Assembly: GCA_913057925.1 (NCBI GenBank)
Contig: CAJXPG010000007.1
Span: 1-51,866 of the forward strand
Source: an uncultured Colwellia sp.
GTDB taxonomy: Bacteria > Pseudomonadota > Gammaproteobacteria > Enterobacterales > Alteromonadaceae
Direction of reading: 5' to 3'
Length of the DNA stretch: 51,866 nt
In this document: piece after piece, positions 39,366-48,389 of the stretch
Layout: every line of letters starts with the position of its first letter
Numbering within the stretch: position 1 is the stretch's first letter
Notes under the pieces: generated by a model
Databases searched by the model: none
The model's input: the letters and a program-made list of their open reading frames with translations, nothing else
What the model was told of the DNA's origin: nothing
Position numbers and translations under genes: made by a program

Positions 39366-39540
39366 AAATGGCAGTCAAATAAAAAGCGTTAAATAATATA
39401 ATGGCGTGATTTTAACGAATTTACTGCCTTGGGGCTATCTTTTGTTCATATATCTTTTGTTTCAAGCCATGACAAATCTAGTGAGTGGCTTCGCTCAACA
39501 ATCTACTTCAGCCATAACCCTTAGTTCAGGCTTGATATTG

Positions 39541-40029
39541 TTAAGCAATGCTAGCCTTGGGGAGAACTTTTATGATTTTAGGCTGTAAGCTTGCACTATG
39601 TTTACCTTGTTTTTGCAGATACTTAGCAAGGCGAAAACCTAAATAACCACCAATAATACCAAGTCCCAGTGCAGTGAGTTCATTAGGGAAGACCTGCATT
39701 TTAAAAAGCCATTGACCTAAAGCTGAAAATGAAATTAAGCCAAATAACGGCATCAAATAAACTTGGGCGGCACTTGAGAGTACCTGTTCTTCAGGTAAAG
39801 CAATAACAACGCAATCGCCAATGGCCAATTTTTGCCCCAATACTTCACCATCATAAGGCAATGAGACCGTCAGCCTTGCTTGAGGTAAAGCTTTGGCAAC
39901 TTGCCCGCTGCCACAAGAATCGACTTGCGAGCAACTACTGCATGATGATTTAATTTTACTCGTTACCACCACTTGCTCTGATTCTATTGCAACAACATTC
40001 GCTAGCTCTTCAATCATCTTACTGCTCAT
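39541..40029 (-). CDS. rseC: RseC family protein (SoxR-reducing/sigma-E regulon)
   Basis: Small inner-membrane protein associated with the sigma-E operon and with reduction of SoxR. The 162-residue product has an N-terminal cysteine-rich cytoplasmic region (SSCSSCSQVDSCGSGQVAKALP), a GDCVVIALPEEQ stretch and two membrane segments (VYLMPLFGLISFSALGQWLF and LTALGLGIIGGYLGFRLAKYL, part shown). Its start overlaps the end of rseB by 11 bases, indicating coupling. The cysteines could bind an iron-sulfur cluster. Confidence 0.93.
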   Translation of the reverse strand: MSSKMIEELANVVAIESEQVVVTSKIKSSCSSCSQVDSCGSGQVAKALPQARLTVSLPYDGEVLGQKLAIGDCVVIALPEEQVLSSAAQVYLMPLFGLISFSALGQWLFKMQVFPNELTALGLGIIGGYLGFRLAKYLQKQGKHSASLQPKIIKVLPKASIA

Positions 40030-41014
40030 TACTCGGTTTGTTAGCTTTAGTTGTGTTTGCTACACCTATAGATTCTGCAATTCTCTTTGCAGTCACTATT
40101 GGAATATCACCAACAATACCAATTTCAATCCCTTGAATAATATGATTATAAACTAATGTGGCGCCATCACTGGCATACTCAGGTGCTCGAAGCTTTTCTG
40201 CGCTAGGATTAACATAAACTGAAACCTCAGTTAGACCATCGCTAAAGAGCATAAATTCAACTTTTTTATCACCGTGTTTATTGTAGCTAGAGAGGCTATG
40301 TTGATTTGATTTTACAATGTTAAAACCTTGAGGTAACCAATTCACTTGCCAGTTAAGCTGTTGCTTTGGCTGGTTACTATTGAGTTTACTAACTGGAGGT
40401 AATTCAGACTGTTGGAACTGAGCTAAATTAGCTGAAAGCTGTTCGCTCACTTCAATGTGGGTAAATTGAATTTGTTCTAATAATTGACCTTGACGAGTTA
40501 ATACCGCCATTTTCAACATCAAACCCGTTTTGTGATCTAACCAAAGCCAATAGCTATAGCGATAGTTATCTTTGGCCACAATACGAATGAGTTGCGCAAC
40601 CCTGCCTAGCACTCGACTGCGTCCTACTGAAATAAAGCGGTAGCTTTCCTCTAGATTGCTAATATTACCACGAAATATAGTTGGGATTGGCGTACGTAAG
40701 TCGTCAGAAATTATCGAATAAGGTTCTTGCTCAGGCTCAATATAGCTAACGATATCCCCTTGACGAAGTACATCTCGACGAGGTCCATTTAAACGAGCAA
40801 ATATTTCTAACTCTTGATTATCGTCACCAATACCATGAAGCCAGTGATAAGGTTCGGCTTGGTTATTTTTCACCACGACAAACGAGGTGGTAAAATTTAA
40901 TTCGCGTAATGATTGGGACAAACGTTCAAGCCAAAGCTTGGCTGAATCAGTTTCAGTGGTGACAGCTGAAACATTAACGCTAAGAAGCAATAATAAAAGT
41001 GCCGGAAATTTCAT
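40019..41014 (-). CDS. rseB: Sigma-E factor regulatory protein RseB
   Basis: Periplasmic protein that binds RseA and shields it from DegS cleavage, and senses mislocalised lipopolysaccharide or lipoproteins. The 331-residue precursor has a signal peptide (MKFPALLLLLLSVNVSAV), then the MucB/RseB N-terminal lipoprotein-binding-like domain (AKLWLERLSQSLRELNFTTSFVVV) and a C-terminal domain (SAEKLRAPEYASDGATLVYNH). It lies between rseA and rseC in a normal rpoE operon. Confidence 0.94.
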   Translation of the reverse strand: MKFPALLLLLLSVNVSAVTTETDSAKLWLERLSQSLRELNFTTSFVVVKNNQAEPYHWLHGIGDDNQELEIFARLNGPRRDVLRQGDIVSYIEPEQEPYSIISDDLRTPIPTIFRGNISNLEESYRFISVGRSRVLGRVAQLIRIVAKDNYRYSYWLWLDHKTGLMLKMAVLTRQGQLLEQIQFTHIEVSEQLSANLAQFQQSELPPVSKLNSNQPKQQLNWQVNWLPQGFNIVKSNQHSLSSYNKHGDKKVEFMLFSDGLTEVSVYVNPSAEKLRAPEYASDGATLVYNHIIQGIEIGIVGDIPIVTAKRIAESIGVANTTKANKPSNEQ

Positions 41015-41070
41015 GTGTTCTCAAAAATGAAGGCTGAAAAGGTAATTATCAACTAATTCAGCCAATCAAG

Positions 41071-41769
41071 CTATTTTATATTACTGCCTAATTTAATTTG
41101 TTGATTATGATCATTTAGTAGTGCTTGTAAACGACGTTGTTGTGCAACTCTGTCAGCCATTTTCTGGTCATTAATAGCCTGTTGGTCTATAGCTTGACGT
41201 TGCTGACTTTTTTCAGGTTGCGAGGACTGTAAATTAAAGCTCACAGGGTTAGCGTAACCGGCTAGCGGCATAGTTTGCACCACTTGGCTTGGCGTAATTG
41301 GAGATGCGCTATCATGGACGTTATTTTGTACACCTACAATCATTAATACAGCGGCTGAAGCGGCAATAGCCACTTGCCCCATAGGTTTAACAAGTCGCGA
41401 AACAGCTTTTTTGAAACGGCTACTCGCATTGACAACATTAGTTTGTTGCTCTATCAAAGTGTTCTGCTCAGCTAAAAGCTCATCATCGCTATAAACCTCG
41501 TCAGATGAGGTATGCGTTGAAGCTTTAGGTGATAAAATAGTAGCTTCTTGTGCAATAGCTGCCGAAATAGTGTCACTGAGATCTAGTTGTAATGACTGAG
41601 GCACTTCATCACGTAAAACATCGCCGATAAGGTGATAATTTTGCCAAGTTTCTGATAAGTCTTCATCCTTGAGCATATTATCAACTAAATGAGCACTGAC
41701 AGTATCATCTGTTGACGGCGAATAATTATCAACTAAAGAAGATATTGATTCTGATTTAATTTCACTCAT
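41071..41769 (-). CDS. rseA: Anti-sigma-E factor RseA
   Basis: Single-pass inner-membrane anti-sigma factor that holds RpoE inactive until DegS and RseP cleave it. The 232-residue protein has an N-terminal cytoplasmic sigma-binding domain (SISSLVDNYSP, SETWQNYHLIGDVLRDEVP), a membrane segment at about 132-148 (VAIAASAAVLMIVGV), and a periplasmic region rich in glutamine and proline. It is longer than E. coli RseA (216 aa) owing to a linker at about 75-120. It follows rpoE. Confidence 0.94.
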   Translation of the reverse strand: MSEIKSESISSLVDNYSPSTDDTVSAHLVDNMLKDEDLSETWQNYHLIGDVLRDEVPQSLQLDLSDTISAAIAQEATILSPKASTHTSSDEVYSDDELLAEQNTLIEQQTNVVNASSRFKKAVSRLVKPMGQVAIAASAAVLMIVGVQNNVHDSASPITPSQVVQTMPLAGYANPVSFNLQSSQPEKSQQRQAIDQQAINDQKMADRVAQQRRLQALLNDHNQQIKLGSNIK

Positions 41770-41816
41770 ACATTTACCTTAAAAAACACTTCGTTAAACC
41801 TGCTTGCGCAGAATAC

Positions 41817-42452
41817 TTAATTACTTTTTTGTAACAAGGGTCTGATCTTTTTATCGATGGCGTCACGGGCTCTAAATATTCTAGAGCGCACTGTACCTAC
41901 CGGACATTCCATTATGGTTGCTATTTCTTCATAACTTAGTCCTTCGATTTCTCGAAAGTTAATAGCTAACCTTAAATCTTCTGGTAGCGACTCCATCGTA
42001 GAAAAAATCACTTTCTTAATTTCTGCTGTAAGCAATATTTTCTCGGGTGAAGCATTTTCTCTTAGTGCATCACCACTATCAAAATGTTCCGCATCGTCTA
42101 CTTCAACATCATTGCTCGGTGGTTTTCTACCTAAAGCAACACTGTGATTTTTTGCACAGTTAACGGCAATCCGATATAGCCAAGTATAAAAAGCACTTTC
42201 CCCTCTAAAATTGGGCAGCGCTCTATAAGCTTTAATAAAAGCTTCTTGAACTATATCAGGCACGTCACTATGATTTTTTACATAACGACTAACTAAATTA
42301 GCAACTTTATGTTGGTACTTAGTCACTAACAGGTTAAACGCATTTTTATCGCCGCGCTGAACCCGCTCAACTAATTGCTGATCTATATTTGGTTCGCTCT
42401 TTTGAGCCATATCTTTTAACACTGACAATTGATTTGTACTCATATTTTCCAT
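41817..42452 (-). CDS. rpoE: RNA polymerase sigma-E factor
   Basis: ECF sigma factor for the envelope stress response. The 211-residue product contains region 2 (LVERVQRGDKNAFNLLVTKYQHKV, DVPDIVQEAFIKAYRALPNFRGESAFYTWLYRIAVN in part) and region 4 (LPEDLRLAINFREIEGLSYEEIATIMECPVGTVRSRIFRARD in part). About 15-20 residues precede the part that matches E. coli RpoE. ATG 42452, 42443 or 42410 are all possible starts. The candidate sigma-E promoter at 42476-42502 would put the mRNA start just before the first. It is the first gene of rpoE-rseABC. Confidence 0.95.
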   Translation of the reverse strand: MENMSTNQLSVLKDMAQKSEPNIDQQLVERVQRGDKNAFNLLVTKYQHKVANLVSRYVKNHSDVPDIVQEAFIKAYRALPNFRGESAFYTWLYRIAVNCAKNHSVALGRKPPSNDVEVDDAEHFDSGDALRENASPEKILLTAEIKKVIFSTMESLPEDLRLAINFREIEGLSYEEIATIMECPVGTVRSRIFRARDAIDKKIRPLLQKSN

Positions 42453-42475
42453 TGGCTCATAACAAACGCATCAAG

Positions 42476-42502
42476 TAAGACTGACGTTTTTCATAAAAGT
42501 TC
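42476..42502 (-). promoter_or_regulatory. Candidate sigma-E autoregulatory promoter of rpoE
   Basis: On the minus strand GAACTT (42502-42497) is followed after 16 bases by TCTTA (42480-42476). This matches the known sigma-E pattern GAACTT-N16-TCTGA with one mismatch. Its distance of about 20 bases from the rpoE ATG is suitable. Autoregulation of rpoE is well established in E. coli; here it is inferred. Confidence 0.55.
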
Positions 42503-42678
42503 GCTTTATTTTTGATCTTTTTTAAAAAACATTCTAACGGTTGTTATTCCCATGGTTAAATTAAATCCAGATAGCTTATTAAGCCTGATTATCTGGCGGG
42601 TTATACCTTTGTATTATAGAATACCTGAAACTTCTTCACTTATATATTGGCATTTATAGCCAACCTCAAGCAAAAAGT

Positions 42679-44274
42679 ATGACTCAACAACATAATTGTG
42701 ACGTTTTAATCGTTGGCAGCGGTGCTGCTGGCCTGACATTAGCATTGCATCTAGCAAAAAATGCTGACGTAGTAATTTTAAGTAAAGGCCCATTAAACGA
42801 AGGCTCTACTTTTTATGCACAAGGTGGTATTGCTGCTGTTTTTGATGAGAACGACAGTGTTTCCGCCCATATTGACGATACTTTAATTGCAGGAGCAGGC
42901 TTATGTGATGAAGAGACGGTCCGTTTTACCACCGAAAATGCTAAATCTTGCTTAGAATGGTTAATCAATCAAGGGGTCGCTTTTGATAAGGAGCATCATA
43001 AAGATGGTGAAACCCGTTATCATTTAACGCGTGAAGGTGGTCATAGTCACAGAAGAATATTGCATGCTGCTGACGCGACAGGGCAAGCCATTCAGACAAC
43101 ACTTGCTGACCAAGTAAAGCAGCATTCAAGAATTCGTATTTTTGAGCGCTACAATGCAATTGATCTAATTTGCCAAGACAATACCGAAACAAAACAATGC
43201 ATTGGTGCTTATATTTGGAATAGGAATACTGAGAAAGTTGAAAGTATTTACGCACAAAAAACCATTTTAGCCACAGGGGGCGCTAGCAAGGTTTACCAAT
43301 ACACCTCAAACCCAGACGTCGCCAGTGGTGATGGTATAGCTATGGCTTGGCGAGCAGGTTGTCGTGTAGCGAACATGGAGTTTAACCAATTCCATCCTAC
43401 CTGCTTATTTCACCCTTCTGCCGGTACATTTTTACTTACTGAAGCATTGCGTGGTGAAGGAGCTAAATTACGACGTCCAGATGGCAGTCGCTTTATGCCT
43501 GCATTTGATGAACGTGCTGAGTTAGCGCCAAGAGATATAGTAGCCCGTGCAATCGACTTTGAAATGAAGCGCCTTGGCGCTGATTGCATGTACTTAGATA
43601 TCAGTCATAAACCGAGTGACTTTATTAAGCAGCATTTCCCGACCATTTATGAAAAAACTAAGTCCCTTGGCATAGACATAACTAAACAACCAATACCTAT
43701 TGTGCCTGCTGCACATTACACTTGTGGCGGAGTAATGGTTGACCATCAAGGTAAAACAGATATCTCTCAGCTTTATGCTATTGGTGAAATGTCTTATACC
43801 GGTTTACACGGCGCTAACCGTTTAGCCAGTAATTCTTTGTTAGAATGCTTAGTTTTTGCCAGAGCTGCAGCCTTAGAAATCAGCGAGTCATTAGTACAAA
43901 GTAATCGCTATTTATCGCTACCACAATGGGATGAAAGCCGAGTAACAGATTCTGATGAAGAAGTTGTCATTCAACATAATTGGCACGAACTTAGATTATT
44001 CATGTGGGATTATGTTGGTATTGTACGTTCAACTAAACGTCTAGAAAGAGCCTTGCATCGAGTAGAATTACTTCAACAAGAGATTGAAGATTATTATCGA
44101 AATTTCAAAGTGAGTAATAACTTGCTTGAATTACGAAATTTAGTGCAAGTCGCTGAGCTTATTATTAAGTGTGCAATGGCGCGCAAAGAAAGCCGAGGTT
44201 TACACTTTACTTTAGACTACCCTGAACTGTTAGATAAAGCCGAACCAACAATACTTAGCGCACAAGATAGTTAA
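42679..44274 (+). CDS. nadB: L-aspartate oxidase
   Basis: FAD enzyme that oxidises L-aspartate to iminoaspartate, the first step of de novo NAD synthesis, with NadA next. The 531-residue protein has the dinucleotide-binding start [20 protein letters not shown], the loop [19 protein letters not shown], substrate-site residues in [28 protein letters not shown], and the C-terminal flavin site [25 protein letters not shown] (in part). It is divergent from rpoE, exactly as in E. coli. Confidence 0.97.
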   Translation: MTQQHNCDVLIVGSGAAGLTLALHLAKNADVVILSKGPLNEGSTFYAQGGIAAVFDENDSVSAHIDDTLIAGAGLCDEETVRFTTENAKSCLEWLINQGVAFDKEHHKDGETRYHLTREGGHSHRRILHAADATGQAIQTTLADQVKQHSRIRIFERYNAIDLICQDNTETKQCIGAYIWNRNTEKVESIYAQKTILATGGASKVYQYTSNPDVASGDGIAMAWRAGCRVANMEFNQFHPTCLFHPSAGTFLLTEALRGEGAKLRRPDGSRFMPAFDERAELAPRDIVARAIDFEMKRLGADCMYLDISHKPSDFIKQHFPTIYEKTKSLGIDITKQPIPIVPAAHYTCGGVMVDHQGKTDISQLYAIGEMSYTGLHGANRLASNSLLECLVFARAAALEISESLVQSNRYLSLPQWDESRVTDSDEEVVIQHNWHELRLFMWDYVGIVRSTKRLERALHRVELLQQEIEDYYRNFKVSNNLLELRNLVQVAELIIKCAMARKESRGLHFTLDYPELLDKAEPTILSAQDS

Positions 44275-44317
44275 AACGGTTTCTGGCTAAACTTTGCTCT
44301 GCTTAATACTTTCACTG

Positions 44318-44343
44318 CTTAATACAAGCGCTTAATACAAGCG
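44318..44343. repeat. Two tandem 13-bp repeats at the ygfX stop
   Basis: CTTAATACAAGCG occurs twice in direct tandem at 44318-44330 and 44331-44343, followed by a partial third (CTTAATCACGCG). The second unit contains the ygfX stop codon on the minus strand, so the duplication probably arose by slippage at the gene end. Confidence 0.7.
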
Positions 44344-44823
44344 CTTAATCACGCGTGTTAGCCTGGCATAATCCTGTTGACTAAAAGCATCCCTAAATAA
44401 AAAGATACGTTTGCGGTGGGTATTATTTATCTGTTGTGGTGAGGTGATTGATGTCGCTTTTGGGCTTAGCTCTAGCCAGCAACCGAGGAAACTACTTCGA
44501 CTTGTTGGCATCAACTGATAGTCAAGTAAACTCGCATCTATCTGAATTGCCCCATCTGCTGCCAGTAATATTTTGCCAATGACCTTATTATTATTTTCAA
44601 AGCTTAGATAAACACAAAACGTTATTATGGCAAAGGTTGTGCAGAGCAATGCGATTAAATAATGATAAGTAAAAGAGATCAGTAAAATTAAGCAAACACT
44701 GAATGCAAGAAAGGCGTAAAGTGCTTGCTGATATCGAGAGGCACGTAACGTTAAATTATACTTTGACGCGGTTGAGTATAAATTGCACCATGGCGTTAAG
44801 TTCGCTGTCTTCACAAGTTTCAT
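44332..44823 (-). CDS. ygfX: YgfX/CptA-like membrane protein
   Basis: Small inner-membrane protein partnered with SdhE. In E. coli, YgfX has been described as a toxin-like inhibitor of cell shape proteins. The product has two close hydrophobic segments (ALYAFLAFSVCLILLISF and YLIALLCTTFAIITFCVYLSF in part), and a C-terminal cytoplasmic domain ending RDAFSQQDYARLTRVIKRLY. The call rests mainly on position behind sdhE plus topology. The start is uncertain: ATG 44823, ATG 44841 and a GTG three codons after 44823 are all in frame, and each overlaps the end of sdhE. Confidence 0.7.
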   Translation of the reverse strand: MKLVKTANLTPWCNLYSTASKYNLTLRASRYQQALYAFLAFSVCLILLISFTYHYLIALLCTTFAIITFCVYLSFENNNKVIGKILLAADGAIQIDASLLDYQLMPTSRSSFLGCWLELSPKATSITSPQQINNTHRKRIFLFRDAFSQQDYARLTRVIKRLY

Positions 44824-45061
44824 GCCCCATAAACCATGCAAAAAGCTCTGGATCTTGACAGGTTAGTAGACGTTCAAAGGTAAATTGATCTTGAGTAGAT
44901 AAATCATCATATGCTTCATCAACAAAAGGGATAAACAATACATCTAACTCCAACATGCCTCGACGACATGCCCACTTCAATCGAGCTTTGTTTACTTTTA
45001 ATACATTAGTAGAATTATCACTTGTTGTCATTGTCTCACTCGACGCTTCATTACCAGACAT
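44756..45061 (-). CDS. sdhE: FAD assembly factor SdhE
   Basis: Promotes covalent FAD attachment to succinate dehydrogenase subunit SdhA and related flavoproteins. The 101-residue protein has the conserved RGMLELD motif (RGxxE) within LKWACRRGMLELDVLFIPF, plus FERLLTCQDPELFAWFMG. The N-terminal extension of about 20 residues compared with E. coli SdhE is supported by AAGGG five to seven bases before ATG 45061. It is cotranscribed with the overlapping ygfX and divergent from ygfZ. Confidence 0.93.
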   Translation of the reverse strand: MSGNEASSETMTTSDNSTNVLKVNKARLKWACRRGMLELDVLFIPFVDEAYDDLSTQDQFTFERLLTCQDPELFAWFMGHETCEDSELNAMVQFILNRVKV

Positions 45062-45248
45062 AAATACCCTTAATTATTTTACCATTCATTTATTGTAACA
45101 AGAACTCAGACTGCACATCTAATAAAAAGCACAATAATTAGCTAACTTTCTTCAAGGGTAGTTGTTTTTGTTATTTTTGCCCCTATTCTATAAATATCCT
45201 TTATAGAGAAGCAATTGCTTGGCTATATCCTTATTCAAGAGTTCTCAT

Positions 45249-46223
45249 ATGACCCTAGTCACCAATACCAAACTCCCTTCATTAGCTCAATTAGATCAAA
45301 CGTACCTAATCGAGCTTAGCGACTATAGTGCTATTTCTTTATCTGGCGAGGAGCAAAGCAAATATCTACAAGGCCAAGTTACTTGCGATGTGAATAGCAG
45401 TAATGAGAATACCCTGCACATTGGCGCTCACTGTGATGCAAAAGGTAAAGTGTTTTCAGTATTTCGACTTATTAATCGTTCTTCTGAACATTTACTTTTA
45501 CAGCCTAAAGCCAGTATTAATTGTTCTCTTAAAGAGTTACAAAAGTTTGGTGTTTTTGCCAAGGTAACCATAGAAGAAGTGCAAAACTTAAGTTATTTTG
45601 CCTTAGTAGGAAAAGACGCTAGTGATTTATTACAGCAAGCGTTTTCACAAGTACCTGACAGCCTAACTCCGGTGATCCAAGTTGGTAGTACTAGCCTAAT
45701 ATATTTAGCTGGCGAACAAGCGCGCTATATCATTATTGATGAAAGCAATGCTATGACTGAATTTATCAGTAACTCAACCCTGCCTTGTTATTCACAAGCT
45801 GTTTGGGACTTACTCGAAATTTCTCAGGGTTTTCCAATTCTGTCAGAAAGTGCTGTTGGTCAGTACGTTCCACAAATGCTTAACCTTCAAGCAATTAATG
45901 GCATTAGCTTTACTAAAGGCTGCTATCTTGGCCAAGAAACAGTGGCTAGAATGCAATATTTAGGCAAGAACAAACGTGCGCTATTTTCATTAGCCACGCA
46001 ATTAGAGCAGCCTTTACTCGCACAGGACACAATTGAAAAACAACTAGGTGAAAATTGGCGAAAGGCAGGAGAGATATTATCTTACTACCAAAGTGATGAT
46101 GGACATTGTGCTATCCAAGCTGTTTTACCTAATGAAGCTGAAATGCCGAAATTACGTATACCTTCACAAGACACAGCTGTTGTTTCAGTGCAGTCGTTAC
46201 CTTACACTTTAGATACAGAATAA
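45249..46223 (+). CDS. ygfZ: Folate-binding protein YgfZ
   Basis: Folate-binding protein required for full activity of several iron-sulfur enzymes, including MiaB-type tRNA modification. The 324-residue product has the GcvT-like N-terminal region (SLSGEEQSKYLQGQVTCDV) and the hallmark KGCYLGQETVARMQYLG, whose Cys is essential in E. coli YgfZ. The frame opens upstream at a TTG (45219), but ATG 45249 matches the family start. The ygfZ/sdhE divergence is conserved. Confidence 0.93.
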   Translation: MTLVTNTKLPSLAQLDQTYLIELSDYSAISLSGEEQSKYLQGQVTCDVNSSNENTLHIGAHCDAKGKVFSVFRLINRSSEHLLLQPKASINCSLKELQKFGVFAKVTIEEVQNLSYFALVGKDASDLLQQAFSQVPDSLTPVIQVGSTSLIYLAGEQARYIIIDESNAMTEFISNSTLPCYSQAVWDLLEISQGFPILSESAVGQYVPQMLNLQAINGISFTKGCYLGQETVARMQYLGKNKRALFSLATQLEQPLLAQDTIEKQLGENWRKAGEILSYYQSDDGHCAIQAVLPNEAEMPKLRIPSQDTAVVSVQSLPYTLDTE

Positions 46224-46253
46224 AATCATTTATTAAAAAAATTAGGACCAAAC

Positions 46254-46742
46254 ATGAAAATAGCTAAAAACAGTGTTGTTGTTATCCATTACGCAGTCTC
46301 TGACGGTGAAGGAACATTAATTGATAGTTCATATGAAGATAAGCCTATGGCCATTATCCAAGGAACTGGCTATTTAATTCCAGGTCTAGATGATGCATTA
46401 GTTGATCATGAAGCCGGTGACAAGTTTGAAGTTGCTGTTCCTTGTGAGCAAGCCTATGGTGAACGTCATGATGAGTATGTGCAAACCGTGCCAAAAGAAG
46501 TATTAGCGGGTGTTGAAGATCTGGCTGTTGGCACTCAATTGCGTGCAACGACTGATGAAGGTGAACAAACAGTTATTGTTATTGATGTTCAAGATGAAGA
46601 GATCACTGTTGATGGTAACCATCCATTAGCTGGTTTAGATCTAAACTTTGATGTTGAGATCATCGAAGTAAGAGCAGCAACCGAAGAAGAACTTGAGCAC
46701 GGTCATGTTCACGCTGAAGGTGGTTGCGGTCACGATCATTAA
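46254..46742 (+). CDS. SlyD-like FKBP-type peptidyl-prolyl isomerase
   Basis: Cis-trans prolyl isomerase with an inserted chaperone domain. The 162-residue protein opens MKIAKNSVVVIHYAVSDGEGTLIDSS and has GTGYLIPGLDDALVDHEAGDKFEV, followed by the insert-in-flap region (PCEQAYGERHDEYVQTVPKEVL) and VDGNHPLAGLDLNFDVEI. The short C-terminal tail HGHVHAEGGCGHDH is His- and Cys-rich and probably binds metals, though it is far shorter than the E. coli SlyD tail. AGGA precedes the ATG. It lies 30 bases after ygfZ, so cotranscription is likely. Confidence 0.92.
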   Translation: MKIAKNSVVVIHYAVSDGEGTLIDSSYEDKPMAIIQGTGYLIPGLDDALVDHEAGDKFEVAVPCEQAYGERHDEYVQTVPKEVLAGVEDLAVGTQLRATTDEGEQTVIVIDVQDEEITVDGNHPLAGLDLNFDVEIIEVRAATEEELEHGHVHAEGGCGHDH

Positions 46743-46774
46743 TTGATCAATAAAGTAATTTGAGTACAAAAATA

Positions 46775-46808
46775 GCGTAACCTTACGCCTAAGGTTACGC
46801 TTTTTTTT
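46775..46808. terminator. Terminator between the SlyD-like gene and recA
   Basis: GCGTAACCTTA and TAAGGTTACGC pair perfectly around CGCC (46775-46800), followed by eight T. It serves the SlyD-like gene on the plus strand. It lies about 35 bases beyond the recA stop and may also act on the other strand, although the A-run there is weak. Confidence 0.88.
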
Positions 46809-46844
46809 AGAGTATTGCTGAGGTTTTAGCTTACGCTAATTAAA

Positions 46845-47873
46845 TTACTCTTCTGTTACAGCTTCTGCTTTTTCTGCCGGAGCTGCTTTCGATAAAAACA
46901 TATCGCGTAGCTTGCTGTCGACATCTTTAGCCATTTCAGGGTGTTCTTCTAAGTACTTAGCTGCATTAGCTTTACCTTGACCAATTCGCTCGCCATTACA
47001 GCTATACCAAGCACCTGCTTTTTCAACAAAGCCATTTTTAACGCCTAATTCAATTAATTCACCCAGGCTATTAATGCCTTCACCATATAATATTTGGAAT
47101 TCAGCTTGTTTAAATGGCGGAGCAATTTTGTTTTTAACTACTTTTACGCGGGTTTCATTACCCACAATTTCATCACCATTTTTAACAGCACCAATACGGC
47201 GAATATCTAAACGTACAGAGGCGTAAAATTTTAATGCGTTACCACCTGTTGTTGTTTCAGGGCTACCAAACATAACACCAATTTTCATACGAATTTGGTT
47301 GATAAAAATTATCATGGTGTTAGATTTTTTAAGGTTCGCTGTTAATTTACGCATTGCTTGTGACAACATACGTGCCTGCAAGCCCATGTGTGAATCACCC
47401 ATGTCACCTTCAATTTCAGCTTTAGGTGTTAGCGCGGCAACAGAATCAACTACGATAATATCAATAGCACCAGAGCGAGTTAGCATGTCACAAATTTCTA
47501 ACGCTTGTTCACCGGTATCTGGTTGCGAAACCAATAATTCATTGATGTTTACACCCAGCTTTTCAGCATAGATAGGGTCAAGTGCGTGTTCTGCATCAAC
47601 AAAGGCACATACCTTACCTTCGCGCTGTGCTTGAGCAATAACTTCTAATGTAAGCGTTGTTTTACCACTTGATTCAGGTCCGTAAATCTCAACCACACGG
47701 CCTAATGGTAACCCACCAGCACCTAGAGCAATATCTAAGCTCAACGAACCGGTAGAAACAGTTTCAACATCCATAGTGTTGTTATCGCCAAGCTTCATTA
47801 TTGAGCCTTTACCAAATTGACGTTCAATTTGACCTAAGGCTGCTGATAGTGCTTTTTCTTTATCGTCTTTCAT
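46845..47873 (-). CDS. recA: Recombinase RecA
   Basis: Forms filaments on single-stranded DNA for strand exchange and SOS induction (LexA self-cleavage). The 342-residue protein has Walker [11 protein letters not shown], the Walker B region [40 protein letters not shown] (in part), the L2 region [21 protein letters not shown] (in part), and a C-terminal acidic tail ending AEAVTEE. A typical SOS promoter lies upstream. recX does not follow it here. Confidence 0.99.
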   Translation of the reverse strand: MKDDKEKALSAALGQIERQFGKGSIMKLGDNNTMDVETVSTGSLSLDIALGAGGLPLGRVVEIYGPESSGKTTLTLEVIAQAQREGKVCAFVDAEHALDPIYAEKLGVNINELLVSQPDTGEQALEICDMLTRSGAIDIIVVDSVAALTPKAEIEGDMGDSHMGLQARMLSQAMRKLTANLKKSNTMIIFINQIRMKIGVMFGSPETTTGGNALKFYASVRLDIRRIGAVKNGDEIVGNETRVKVVKNKIAPPFKQAEFQILYGEGINSLGELIELGVKNGFVEKAGAWYSCNGERIGQGKANAAKYLEEHPEMAKDVDSKLRDMFLSKAAPAEKAEAVTEE

Positions 47874-47918
47874 TGCTTGCTCCAGAATTCTTATCGGTTA
47901 CTTCGTTTTGATGAGACA

Positions 47919-47946
47919 AGTATACTGTATGGTCGTACAGTATCAA
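47919..47946 (-). promoter_or_regulatory. recA promoter with LexA (SOS) box
   Basis: On the minus strand -35 TTGATA (47946-47941) and -10 TATACT (47924-47919) are separated by 16 bases. The spacer contains a perfect SOS core, CTGT-N8-ACAG (core at 47925-47940 with extended TA on both sides). The layout is nearly the same as the E. coli recA promoter, so LexA repression is expected. Confidence 0.93.
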
Positions 47947-48389
47947 GGTTTTTATCACTTTTTTATTTTTAATTACTAAAAATTAAAAACCGATACTTTT
48001 AAGTGCCTGATATAAATTAAAAAAAAGCAACTTTATAACTTTTATGTTTTTTCATCAAAAAAGTTACTATTTAAAAAAACAGTAGTTACACAGTGTTTTC
48101 ATGACACGCTTTACAGGAAAACTAAAACAGTAAAATGAAAAGTTAATTAATATGATGGAAATCGATTAAACAACACTCATTGTGACGAATATAAATGAGT
48201 TTTCATTCTTTAGGATTATAAATTGAGTGCTAGCTGGAGGTATTAAAATCACGGCGTGAGGCTTGAAGTATCTTTATCCTATATAACTAAAGATCTTTAA
48301 AGTACTGAAGCTATTCTAGACGCTCAAGAGCTGTGTCTGATTGGCATAAAAGCCTGGTAGTCTTGTGCTGTCTTTATCACGAATGAAAG
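47947..48389. other. AT-rich intergenic region between recA promoter and GGDEF/EAL gene
   Basis: No gene, repeat or clear terminator is visible in these 443 bases. Much of 47960-48130 is runs of A and T. mutS or cinA, which often precede recA, is not here. A GGAGG-like string at about 48235 is not followed by a sustained reading frame. Confidence 0.5.

Noticed and set aside
47960-48389. Possible small RNA or gene in the recA upstream gap
   Set aside because: Only A/T runs were visible, without a stable stem, terminator or open frame with a ribosome binding site.
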